16,910 nucleotides of DNA from an uncultured Collinsella sp. (GTDB taxonomy: Bacteria; Actinomycetota; Coriobacteriia; Coriobacteriales; Coriobacteriaceae). Positions within the stretch are counted from its first letter, which is position 1; each line of letters starts with the position of its first letter. The position numbers were made by a program, and so were the translations under genes. The notes under the pieces were generated by a model. It was not told where the DNA came from. It worked only from the letters and a program-made list of their open reading frames with translations, and made no database searches. The stretch spans positions 1-16,910 of the forward strand of contig CATZRJ010000036.1 of assembly GCA_958423535.1 (NCBI GenBank), read 5' to 3'. This document shows positions 1 through 6,637 of the stretch, one piece after another.

Positions 1-106
1 GTCCCTTGCGGCGTAGTTCTTATTTAAGCCGTCCAAGTTTTGGGGTGCAGTTCACATCGATGCACGGGCCATTTTTTGTCTGCGAGCGGCAGGTGGCGTC
101 AGCGTC

Positions 107-1867
107 TTATGCCTTGAGGTTTTCCTCGATCCAGGCGACGGCACCCTTGGGATCCTTAGTGAGGTCGATGTACTGTTTGCCCTTGGGCGACAGCAGCGTG
201 ATGCCCAGGCGGTCGGTGTCGGCCTTCATCTCGTTGTAATAGGTGCGAACCTGCGGAGCCAGGACGATGACGTTGTACTGGTCCATGATGGCGTAGTGGC
301 TGCCGTAGGCACCGGCGTTGGCGGTAATGTCGATGCCCAGCTCGTCGGCGCCTTCCTTAAGCGCGTTGGCGAGCAGTGCAGAGGTGCCGGCGCCAGCGCA
401 CAGAACCAGAACCCTCAGATCCTTGCCCTTAAGGGCGGACGGAGCTGCGGAGGCCTCGGTGGCAGAAGCGGTCTCGACAACAGGAGCCTCAACGGCGGGG
501 GCGGCAGCGGTCTTGACAGCCTTGGTCTCCTCGGCCTCTTCTTCGGCCAGGGTCTCGGCCTCCTGCTTGCACAGGACGTTGTCGTAGGCCTTGCAGAACG
601 GGTAGTAGATCAAGAAGTCAACGACCAGCAGGACGACAACCAGGACCAGAGAGATCGGCTGGAAGTTGGTGTCGATGAAGGTGCCGATCGGTCCGGGGAG
701 TGCCCACGGCATGGCATAGATAAAGCCGTTCATGCCCAAAAAGTCGATGAAGAACTTACCAATGAGGACGTTGGCCACGGGGGCAAACAGGAACGGGATC
801 AGGAAGTACGGGTTGAGGATGATGGGCGCGGCGAACAGCAGCGGCTCGTTGACGGCGAACATCACGGGTACGACAGAGGCTTTGCCGACGGCCTTGAGCT
901 GCTTGGAGCGCATAAAGAGCAGGAAGATGATCGGGACAATGAACGTGGCGCCGGTGCCGCCGAGTTCGCCGATGTAGTTACCGAAGTTCTCGGTCAAGGC
1001 GAGGGCGGGGTGACCGCCGGCCTGCAGCGTGGCGAGGTTGGTGGTGATGTTGCCAAACAGCGCGGCGTTGAGGGCAGGCTTAACGACCGAGGGGCCGTGG
1101 ATGCCCATGAACCAGAACAGCGGGATCATGAACCAGATGAGGGCGAGGCCGGCGTAGGAATCGGCAGCGGCGAACAGCGGGCTCACCAGCGTGGAGATGA
1201 CGTTGGCAAACGGGACGGCCAAGCAGGTGCGGCAGATAACGTCGATGACGGCGACAAACAGGATGGAGAAGCTGAAGGCGAAGATGTCGCGGAAGTTCTG
1301 GGCGATGGCGCCGGGGACTTCTTTGGGCAGCTTGATGGTGATGTCTCGCTTAATGCAGAAGGCATAGATGTTGACCGTGGCAAATGCGGCGACAAAGGAG
1401 CTCAGCAGGCCCTTGGTGCCCATGTTGTCGGTAAAGAACACCGAGACATCGGCGCCGTCGATCTTGGCACTCGTCTGGGTAACGGCCAAGATGAGCATAG
1501 CGCACATGGCGGCGACCATGGTGCTCGTGGCGTTGATGGACTTGCCGGCAGGCATGCGGCGGTTCTTGGAGCCGGTCAGCGCGCTTGCGGTGGTGCCGGC
1601 GACCATGATGCCCACGACGCCCATCGTGAAGTTGTAAACCTTGTTGCAGAAGTTCACGACGTCGACGTTCCACCAGTCGGGCAGCGTAAAGCCGCCGACC
1701 GTGGCGACAACGCCCGGCAGGGTCGAAATAAGCAGGAAGACAGAAGAAGACAGGATGATGGGCATTGCTGCCAAAAAGCCGTCTTTAATGGCCTGAAGGT
1801 AGATGTTCTTAGAGACCTTGTCGAAGTACGGCTGACCTTTCTCCAAGAACTTAACGATCGATTCCAT
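107..1867 (-). CDS. lacE: PTS lactose-family EIICB component (first copy, LacE1)
   Basis: This 586-residue membrane permease would transport a beta-galactoside and phosphorylate it at C6, using phosphate passed from EIIA (LacF). The N-terminal EIIC domain (about residues 1-430) is a series of hydrophobic segments. It has GIHGP with H257 and the conserved NEP motif with E341; in the related permease ChbC the equivalent His and Glu bind sugar. An Ala/Glu/Pro-rich linker (about 435-480) leads to the EIIB domain, whose phosphocysteine is C490 in LVLCAGAGTS. Length and domain order match LacE (about 570 residues). The start is set by AGAGGAG a few bases upstream. It is the second gene of an operon after lacG1, 175 bases downstream of it. 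It is less like canonical LacE than the second copy (for example GPSVVKPAL in place of GPSIVEPAI), so its sugar may differ. Family is certain; substrate is inferred. Confidence 0.93.
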   Translation of the reverse strand: MESIVKFLEKGQPYFDKVSKNIYLQAIKDGFLAAMPIILSSSVFLLISTLPGVVATVGGFTLPDWWNVDVVNFCNKVYNFTMGVVGIMVAGTTASALTGSKNRRMPAGKSINATSTMVAAMCAMLILAVTQTSAKIDGADVSVFFTDNMGTKGLLSSFVAAFATVNIYAFCIKRDITIKLPKEVPGAIAQNFRDIFAFSFSILFVAVIDVICRTCLAVPFANVISTLVSPLFAAADSYAGLALIWFMIPLFWFMGIHGPSVVKPALNAALFGNITTNLATLQAGGHPALALTENFGNYIGELGGTGATFIVPIIFLLFMRSKQLKAVGKASVVPVMFAVNEPLLFAAPIILNPYFLIPFLFAPVANVLIGKFFIDFLGMNGFIYAMPWALPGPIGTFIDTNFQPISLVLVVVLLVVDFLIYYPFCKAYDNVLCKQEAETLAEEEAEETKAVKTAAAPAVEAPVVETASATEASAAPSALKGKDLRVLVLCAGAGTSALLANALKEGADELGIDITANAGAYGSHYAIMDQYNVIVLAPQVRTYYNEMKADTDRLGITLLSPKGKQYIDLTKDPKGAVAWIEENLKA

Positions 1868-2042
1868 AGTTCACGCTCCTCTTTGCATGAAATCTTAATG
1901 GCATGGACGTTGAAAACCTATATGGTCTCCCGCTTGCTAAAAGCCCGGGTGCAGGCGGGGTCGGTCCCAGGGGGAGAGAGGGGAGCGGCTGGGTTTGTAT
2001 CGCATGGGGCCGCTCCCCCTCGGGGGAAAGCGAGGCGATGCG
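1868..2042 (-). other. lacG1-lacE1 intercistronic spacer with hairpin
   Basis: This 175-base gap contains an inverted repeat, GGGGAGCGGC at 1980-1989 and GCCGCTCCCC at 2009-2018: a 10-bp GC stem with a 19-base loop. In the direction of transcription (minus strand) no T-tract follows the stem, so it is not a standard intrinsic terminator. It more likely marks RNA processing, 3' protection of the lacG1 message, or partial attenuation before lacE1. The rest of the gap is G-rich with no gene. Confidence 0.5.
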
Positions 2043-3485
2043 CTACTGCGCGTCCGCCATAGTGTCGGCGAGCTCCTTGTACCAGAGTGCCGACTGCTTG
2101 ATGTAGCGTTTTTGCGTGTCGAAGTCGATGTAGAACAGGCCGTAGCGCTTGTTATAGCCATTGGCCCACGAGAACTGGTCCTGCAGGCTCCAGATAAAGT
2201 AGCCCTGGACGTCGACGCCCTCGGCACGCGCCTGGAGCACCTTCTCCATGTGCTGGTCGACAAAGTCGATGCGCTCGGGATCGGCGACGATGCCGTTTGC
2301 GTCGGGCTCGGGGTCCTTGTGGCCCAGGCCGTTTTCGGTGATATAGATGACGGGGAGGTTGGGATAGGTGGCGCTGATGTGCTTGAGCGTGTCGTAGAGG
2401 CCTTGCGGGTAGATGAGCCAATCCCAGTCGGTGGTGGGGATACCCGGCATATCGACCTGCTGCCCGACGCCCTTAAACTTAAAGCACGAGGTGCCCTTGT
2501 CTCCGGTGCCGTTAAAGCTGTTGGTGGACTCGCCATCGTAGGCGGCGATAAACGCCGACTGATAGTAGTTGAGGCCGAACATATCGTTGCGGGGCGCCGC
2601 CTTGGCGAGCTCCTCCATGTCGCTGTCCTCAACCGTAAGCGTGGCGTTGTTGGCACGCAGAATCTCGTTGATGAGTGAGAGGGTGCGCGCGGAGTAGTGA
2701 CCCAGGAAGGCGCCGTCCATGATGAAGTCGGTGTAGAAGGCGTTGTACAGGTCGGCGGCGTGCTGGTCGGCGGGCGAGTCTGTGGCAGGATATGCCGGCG
2801 TCAGGACGTTGACCATGCCAATGCGTCCGCCCAGGTGCTCGGTCTCGTCAAGATCCTTATACAGGTTGACGGCGCGGGCGTGGGCAACGAGCTCGTTGTG
2901 CTGGCTCTGGATGCCGCTCGTCACATCAAAGTGATGGTTGGGCGGGAAGTTGCCTTGGATGTATTGGGAGTGCGAGAGGCTGATGAGCTCGTTGATGGTG
3001 AACCAATTCTTGACCTCGCGGAACTCGCGGAAGCAGAACTCGGCATAGCGCACATAGGCGTCGACGGTCTTGCGGTTGAGCCAGTCGCCCTGGTTGAACA
3101 GGGCGGCGGGGGAGTCAAAGTGATGCAGGGACACATAGGGCTCGACGCCATACTTTTTGCAGCAGGCGAACAGCTCGTGGTAGTGCTTAACGCCCTCGGC
3201 GAGGGGCTCGGCATCGTCGCCGTTGGGGAAGATGCGGGTCCAGGCGATGGACACACGGATGGCGTTGAGTCCATGCTCGGCAGAAAGGCGGATATCCTCC
3301 TCGTAGCGGTTGTAGAAATCACTGGCCGGGTCGGGCAAAAAGCGACCCTGGGCGACAAGGTAATCGTCCCACATGGTCTTACCCTTGCCTGCCACCTTCG
3401 TGGAACCTTCCGTTTGGTACGCGGCGGTTGCGGCGCCCCAAACAAAGCCCTTCGGCAGCTGCTGTACGCGGTTTAGCAAAGACAT
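2043..3485 (-). CDS. lacG: 6-phospho-beta-galactosidase, GH1 (first copy, LacG1)
   Basis: This cytoplasmic glycoside hydrolase family 1 enzyme would split the 6-phosphorylated disaccharide delivered by LacE into galactose-6-phosphate and an aglycone sugar. The general acid/base is E166 in WFTINEL, and the nucleophile is E384 in YITENGLG. The phosphate pocket is visible as S439, K446 and Y448 in FSWANGYNKRYG. W440 after that serine is the residue associated with 6-phospho-galactoside rather than 6-phospho-glucoside preference. At 480 residues it is a normal full length. The ATG at 3485 is preferred because GAGAGGG lies 9 bases upstream; an in-frame ATG at 3491 would leave only 3 bases. It heads the operon with lacE1 and diverges from a LacI-type regulator. 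Compared with lacG2 its sequence is further from the lactococcal enzyme, so a beta-galactoside other than lactose is possible. Confidence 0.93.
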   Translation of the reverse strand: MSLLNRVQQLPKGFVWGAATAAYQTEGSTKVAGKGKTMWDDYLVAQGRFLPDPASDFYNRYEEDIRLSAEHGLNAIRVSIAWTRIFPNGDDAEPLAEGVKHYHELFACCKKYGVEPYVSLHHFDSPAALFNQGDWLNRKTVDAYVRYAEFCFREFREVKNWFTINELISLSHSQYIQGNFPPNHHFDVTSGIQSQHNELVAHARAVNLYKDLDETEHLGGRIGMVNVLTPAYPATDSPADQHAADLYNAFYTDFIMDGAFLGHYSARTLSLINEILRANNATLTVEDSDMEELAKAAPRNDMFGLNYYQSAFIAAYDGESTNSFNGTGDKGTSCFKFKGVGQQVDMPGIPTTDWDWLIYPQGLYDTLKHISATYPNLPVIYITENGLGHKDPEPDANGIVADPERIDFVDQHMEKVLQARAEGVDVQGYFIWSLQDQFSWANGYNKRYGLFYIDFDTQKRYIKQSALWYKELADTMADAQ

Positions 3486-3508
3486 ATGCATACACCCTCT
3501 CGTCTCGC

Positions 3509-3521
3509 TGTTCGATATTGT
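3509..3521 (+). promoter_or_regulatory. TGTTC-type box upstream of lacG1
   Basis: TGTTCGATATTGT occurs here and again at 9807-9819 upstream of lacF, and a close relative, TGTTCGAATGTGTTC, lies upstream of lacA at 11769. It sits just upstream of the lacG1 ribosome binding site, in reverse orientation relative to lacG1. A shared operator for a second lac regulator is inferred. A single 13-base match is weak evidence alone; the recurrence only in spacers of the same pathway is what supports it. Confidence 0.35.
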
Positions 3522-3605
3522 GCGTTTGCGCTCAGGAGGCTCCCTGGTTAGCGTTCAGCGGTGAAAAAGCCCGATAAACACTATCTTAAAATGATTAGAA
3601 CCAAA

Positions 3606-3643
3606 ATGAGCACGTGAACATTTGACAATGAGCACGTTAACAT
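3606..3643. promoter_or_regulatory. paired LacI-type operators upstream of lacG1
   Basis: Two 16-base sites, ATGAGCACGTGAACAT (3606-3621) and ATGAGCACGTTAACAT (3628-3643), have centres exactly 22 bases apart, two helical turns. Each has the central CG dyad typical of LacI-family operators and is imperfectly palindromic. They would let two dimers bind the same face of the DNA upstream of lacG1. The presumed binder is the divergently encoded regulator at 3827. Confidence 0.65.
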
Positions 3644-3718
3644 CCGGCTGGGATGTATAGAAACAAAACAACTTCAAACAGCCGCGAACGGTTGTATTTG
3701 TTCGGTAAGCGGTTTTGA

Positions 3719-3748
3719 TTGACAGAAGTTTTCATGTTGTGGTATATG
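3719..3748 (+). promoter_or_regulatory. promoter of the first LacI-type regulator
   Basis: A perfect -35 TTGACA (3719-3724) is followed after 18 bases by TATATG (3743-3748) as -10. Transcription would begin near 3755, immediately before an operator copy, which suggests autorepression. Confidence 0.6.
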
Positions 3749-3759
3749 GCTCGGGTATC

Positions 3760-3776
3760 ATGAGCACGTTATCAAT
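3760..3776 (+). promoter_or_regulatory. third LacI-type operator, downstream of the regulator promoter
   Basis: ATGAGCACGTTATCAAT repeats the left half-site found upstream of lacG1. Its right half is degenerate. It overlaps the expected transcription start of the regulator gene. Its centre is 132 bases from the nearer upstream operator, so looping between them is possible. Confidence 0.55.
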
Positions 3777-3826
3777 GTATGTACGATGCGCCATGGGCGC
3801 GGGGAATAGTTGGGAAGCAGGTTAGC

Positions 3827-4864
3827 GTGGAAGGCATGGCTCAGCAGACAAGGAATGGTCATTCGGCGAGCGCGGCAGAAGTTGCGGCGCTCGCTGGCGT
3901 GAGCCGCCAGACTGTGTCTCGCGTGGTCAACGGTATGCCCAACGTGACGGAAAAGACGCGCAAGCGTGTGCTGGCCGCCATGGAAGAGCTGGGCTTTCGT
4001 CCCAATTTTGCTGGAGCGGCGTTGCGCGGCGGGTCGTATCGTTCTATTGGCCTGTGCATGTACAACATCACACGTGTCGGTAACCTGGCGACGCTCGAGG
4101 GTATCATGCAAGCGGCGCGCGAGCACGATTTTGCCGTCACTATGATCGAGATGGGCGGCGACAAGCCCTATACACTTGCCGATGCCTCGCGCCGCATGGT
4201 CGAGCGACCCGTCGACGGCATGATTCTCAACATGAACCGCATGGCTCCCGATTTTGAGGAGTTTGTTCCCCAGCCGGGAGTGCGAACGGTCATCCTGTCC
4301 ATGTATGCGCATCCGCGCTGCACGACGATCGACTCCGACCAGTATGGTTCGTGCGAGCTGTTGACCAATTATCTGCTGGAACATGGTCACTCGAATATGC
4401 GGTTTGTGGCGGGTCCGGAAAACTCGATTTCCTCGCGTTTTCGTGAGGCCGGTTGGCGCGATACGCTGGGTCGTGCTCATGTCGATGCCGCTCCGATGCT
4501 GCGTGGCGATTGGAGTGCGGACAGTGGGTACGCCATGGGCGAGCGGATTGCGGCCGAGGTGCTTGCCGGCGGGTCGCAGGCGCCGACTGCCGTGCTTGCG
4601 GCAAATGACCAGATGGCGCTGGGCGTTATCGCCGCGCTCGAGAACGCGGGCCTGTCCGTGCCCGACGACGTGAGCGTGGTTGGTATCGACGACGCACTCG
4701 AGGGACTTGTTCCTCACAATCGGCTGACGACGCTGCGATTTGATTTGCGCGGTGTCGGTAAGCTTGCGTTTGAGGCGGCGATTGGAGAGAGCTCGTCTAT
4801 CGAGGCGATTCATGTGCCGAGTACGCTGGTCGAACGCTCGACTGTTAGGGACATACGGGGTTAG
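3827..4864 (+). CDS. LacI-family transcriptional regulator (first copy)
   Basis: This sugar-responsive repressor is about 345 residues, a normal LacI/GalR length. The N-terminal helix-turn-helix has AAEVAALAGVSRQTVSRVV, with recognition-helix residues R27 and Q28. A hinge segment RPNFAGAALRGG follows, then a periplasmic-binding-protein-like sensor domain ending in the family-typical VSVVGIDDALEGLVPHNRLTTLRFD. The GTG at 3827 is chosen because AGCAGG lies 5 bases upstream. The ATG at 3836 has its purine run only 1 base away, and the ATG at 3779 has none, so the start is uncertain. The gene diverges from lacG1-lacE1 and most likely represses that operon and itself through the ATGAGCAC sites. 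The inducer is unknown; a galactoside or galactose-6-phosphate is plausible from context. Confidence 0.9.
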   Translation: MEGMAQQTRNGHSASAAEVAALAGVSRQTVSRVVNGMPNVTEKTRKRVLAAMEELGFRPNFAGAALRGGSYRSIGLCMYNITRVGNLATLEGIMQAAREHDFAVTMIEMGGDKPYTLADASRRMVERPVDGMILNMNRMAPDFEEFVPQPGVRTVILSMYAHPRCTTIDSDQYGSCELLTNYLLEHGHSNMRFVAGPENSISSRFREAGWRDTLGRAHVDAAPMLRGDWSADSGYAMGERIAAEVLAGGSQAPTAVLAANDQMALGVIAALENAGLSVPDDVSVVGIDDALEGLVPHNRLTTLRFDLRGVGKLAFEAAIGESSSIEAIHVPSTLVERSTVRDIRG

Positions 4865-4872
4865 GTCCTACT

Positions 4873-5022
4873 CCGTTTGTCTCGATTTGTAACAGGTAGA
4901 CGGTCAAAAGCGGGCTACGTGTTACAGATTTAGCTTCTTCGGAAAGAGCAATCCTGTTCGTCTCAATCTGTAACAGCTAGGACCAAAAAACTCGGCTAGA
5001 TGTTACAGATCGAGACAAACGG
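4873..5022. repeat. four-arm inverted-repeat element in a convergent spacer
   Basis: Four related arms lie between the regulator and lacG2. Arm 1 (4873-4899) and arm 3 (4954-4980) are direct copies that agree at 22 of 27 positions by eye. Arm 2 (4915-4930) and arm 4 (4996-5022) are inverted copies; arm 4 reverse-complemented agrees with arm 1 at 24 of 27. The shared core is CTGTAACA followed by a CTAG- or GTAG-like end. The element can fold as two hairpins or one long one. No coding frame is evident. It looks like a BIME- or MITE-like extragenic repeat; the class is not recognised. Confidence 0.65.
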
Positions 5023-5042
5023 CTCCCGACCAGCCCAGAAAC

Positions 5043-5085
5043 AAAAAGACCGGGGGCGGCGCGCCGTGTGACGTGCCGCCCCCGG
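5043..5085 (-). terminator. rho-independent terminator of lacE2-lacG2
   Basis: CCGGGGGCGGC (5050-5060) pairs with GCCGCCCCCGG (5075-5085) in an 11-bp stem. On the minus strand it is followed by GTCTTTTTGTTTC. It lies about 46 bases after the lacG2 stop and is oriented for that operon. Confidence 0.85.
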
Positions 5086-5131
5086 CTGAGAAATGGGGAC
5101 AGGTTGTGTGAGCGGGCAACCCCGCCAGCCA

Positions 5132-6571
5132 CTAGTCCAGACGACGGGTCTGCGCCACGTGCTTGTACCAGTAGGCGCTTGCCTTGGGCGTGCGCTTCTG
5201 GGTTTCAAAGTCAACGTAAAAGAAGCCGTAACGCTTGTTGTAGCCATTGGTCCAGGAGAACTGATCCTGCAGGCTCCACAGGAAGTAGCCGCCCACGTTG
5301 ACGCCCACCTCCATGGCCTTGAGCAGCCAACGCAGGTGCTGCTCGATGTAGTCGATGCGCGGCTGGTCGTCCACAAAACCGTTCTTGTAGGGGTCCTTGT
5401 AGCCCATGCCGTTCTCGGTGATGAAGATCTGCTTGTAGTTGGGGTAGCGCTGCTTAATGTAGACGAGCAGATCGAACAGACCCTCGGGATAGATGATCCA
5501 GTCCCAGTCGGTGGTGGGGATGCCGGGCTTGTTCACATGCTCGCCAATGCCCTTGACGCGCCAGCGACCGGTGCCCTTCTCGCCCGTACCGTTGTGGTGC
5601 AGGTCGTTCTCGCCATCGTAAGCCTTCAAGAAACGGCACTGGTAGTTGTTAACGCCCAGGTAATCGTTGCAGAGCGCGGCCTCGCGCATAATCTCGAGGT
5701 CCTCGTCCAAGATCTCGATGGTGCCGCCCGAGACGGCAGCCAGGCGGTTGGCGCACTCGAGGGTGTCGGGCGCGTAGTCGCCGCGGAAGGTGGCGTCGAG
5801 CAAGAACTGGTTTTGCAGCACGTGCTCGTTGTTGGCGGCTTTGATGTCGGCGGGGTCGTTCTCGTTGAGCGGATACTTAAACTCCAGCGACTGAATGACG
5901 CCAATCTTGCCCTTAAAGCCGCCGTTGTGGAAGGCCAGCACTGCCTTGGCGTGGGCGAGCATCATGTTGTGCTCGCACTGGAAGGCCTCGGCAAGATGCG
6001 CCTTGACGCCACCGGGGAAGGTGCCCTCGATGTAGGTGTTGGAGGCGTCGGCCCAGATCTCGTTAAAGGTGAACCAATAGGTCACCTGGTCGGCGTACTC
6101 CTTAAAGCAGAAGGTGGCAAAGTCCACAAAGGCGTCGATGGTCTCGCGGTTGAGGAAGTCGCCCTTCTCAAAGAGAGGAAGCGGCGTGTCAAAGTGATGC
6201 AGCGTGACGAACGGCTCAACATGGTGCTTATGGCACTCGGCGAAGAGATCGTGGTAGAACTGGACGCCCTCGGGGTTGATTTCGCCGGTACCGTTGGGGA
6301 AGATGCGGCTCCAGGCGATGGAGAGGCGAATGCCGTTGATGCCAAACTCTTCGCACAGCTCCAAGTCGACGGGGTACTGGTTGTAGAAGTCCGAAGCGGG
6401 ATCGGGGGAAAAGCGCCCCTGGGCCTCCAGGAAGTCGTCCCAGGCAACCTTGCCCTTACCGTGGGTGCGGGTCTCGCCCTCTACCTGGTAGGCAGCGGTG
6501 GCGCCGCCAAAGACAAAGTCCTCGGGAAACTGCGTAGGCGGGTTGGTGACGCTAGCAGGGTTAACGGACAT
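5132..6571 (-). CDS. lacG: 6-phospho-beta-galactosidase, GH1 (second copy, LacG2)
   Basis: This GH1 enzyme of 479 residues would hydrolyse lactose-6-phosphate to galactose-6-phosphate and glucose in the cytoplasm. The acid/base is E171 in WFTFNEI and the nucleophile E386 in FITENGMG. The phosphate-binding S439, K446 and Y448, and the galacto-specific W440, lie in FSWTNGYNKRYG. Blocks such as PVDLELCEEFGINGIR and AECHKHHVEPFVTLHHFDTP are close to Lactococcus LacG as I recall it, closer than lacG1. The start has only a weak Shine-Dalgarno (TTGGAT). A hairpin lies between it and lacE2, 66 bases upstream, so translation may depend on coupling or message structure. It is the last gene of its operon and has its own terminator downstream. 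Confidence 0.95.
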   Translation of the reverse strand: MSVNPASVTNPPTQFPEDFVFGGATAAYQVEGETRTHGKGKVAWDDFLEAQGRFSPDPASDFYNQYPVDLELCEEFGINGIRLSIAWSRIFPNGTGEINPEGVQFYHDLFAECHKHHVEPFVTLHHFDTPLPLFEKGDFLNRETIDAFVDFATFCFKEYADQVTYWFTFNEIWADASNTYIEGTFPGGVKAHLAEAFQCEHNMMLAHAKAVLAFHNGGFKGKIGVIQSLEFKYPLNENDPADIKAANNEHVLQNQFLLDATFRGDYAPDTLECANRLAAVSGGTIEILDEDLEIMREAALCNDYLGVNNYQCRFLKAYDGENDLHHNGTGEKGTGRWRVKGIGEHVNKPGIPTTDWDWIIYPEGLFDLLVYIKQRYPNYKQIFITENGMGYKDPYKNGFVDDQPRIDYIEQHLRWLLKAMEVGVNVGGYFLWSLQDQFSWTNGYNKRYGFFYVDFETQKRTPKASAYWYKHVAQTRRLD

Positions 6572-6594
6572 GATGATCCAATCGTCTAAATCGA

Positions 6595-6628
6595 AGGGCC
6601 AGCCGGTCTTGGATGGTCGGCTGGCCCT
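6595..6628 (-). other. lacE2-lacG2 intercistronic hairpin
   Basis: AGGGCCAGCCG (6595-6605) pairs perfectly with CGGCTGGCCCT (6618-6628), giving an 11-bp stem and a 12-base loop. It starts 9 bases after the lacE2 stop. On the minus strand it is followed by TCGATTTAG, which is a poor T-tract. Partial termination or a processing and stability element that sets the lacE2:lacG2 ratio is inferred. Confidence 0.6.
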
Positions 6629-6637
6629 GAGCGTTAC

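Larger units (their letters stand above)
3486..3826. promoter_or_regulatory. divergent control region between lacG1 and the first LacI-type regulator
   Basis: About 340 AT-rich bases without a gene. It holds three copies of the half-site ATGAGCAC in LacI-type operators (3606-3621, 3628-3643, 3760-3776), a consensus TTGACA promoter for the regulator, and TGTTCGATATTGT at 3509-3521. The last also occurs upstream of lacF. I could not assign a convincing -10/-35 pair to lacG1, but the two close operators sit about 120-150 bases upstream of its start, where a promoter is expected. Confidence 0.7.

Noticed and set aside
1..106. Terminator of lacG1-lacE1 downstream of lacE1
   Set aside because: Only a 4-bp stem (CTGC/GCAG) before an A-rich run is visible on the minus strand. 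I do not see a convincing hairpin with T-tract in the remaining bases.
296..2062. A 588-residue open frame antisense to lacE1, and similar long antisense frames opposite lacG1, lacG2, lacE2 and galT
   Set aside because: They mirror strongly coded genes in a GC-rich genome. Their translations are Gly/Asp/His/Arg-rich with no recognisable domain, and the sense genes have clear motifs and ribosome sites.
3622..3661. TTGACA at 3622-3627 as a plus-strand promoter
   Set aside because: No -10 element occurs at an acceptable distance; the next TATAG is 28 bases downstream.
3779..3835. ATG at 3779 as the start of the first LacI-type regulator
   Set aside because: No Shine-Dalgarno precedes it and it adds residues before the helix-turn-helix that the family lacks. 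The GTG at 3827 has a better site; the ATG at 3836 remains possible.
4873..5022. CRISPR array
   Set aside because: The repeats alternate in orientation, are imperfect and number only four, with unequal spacers and no cas genes.
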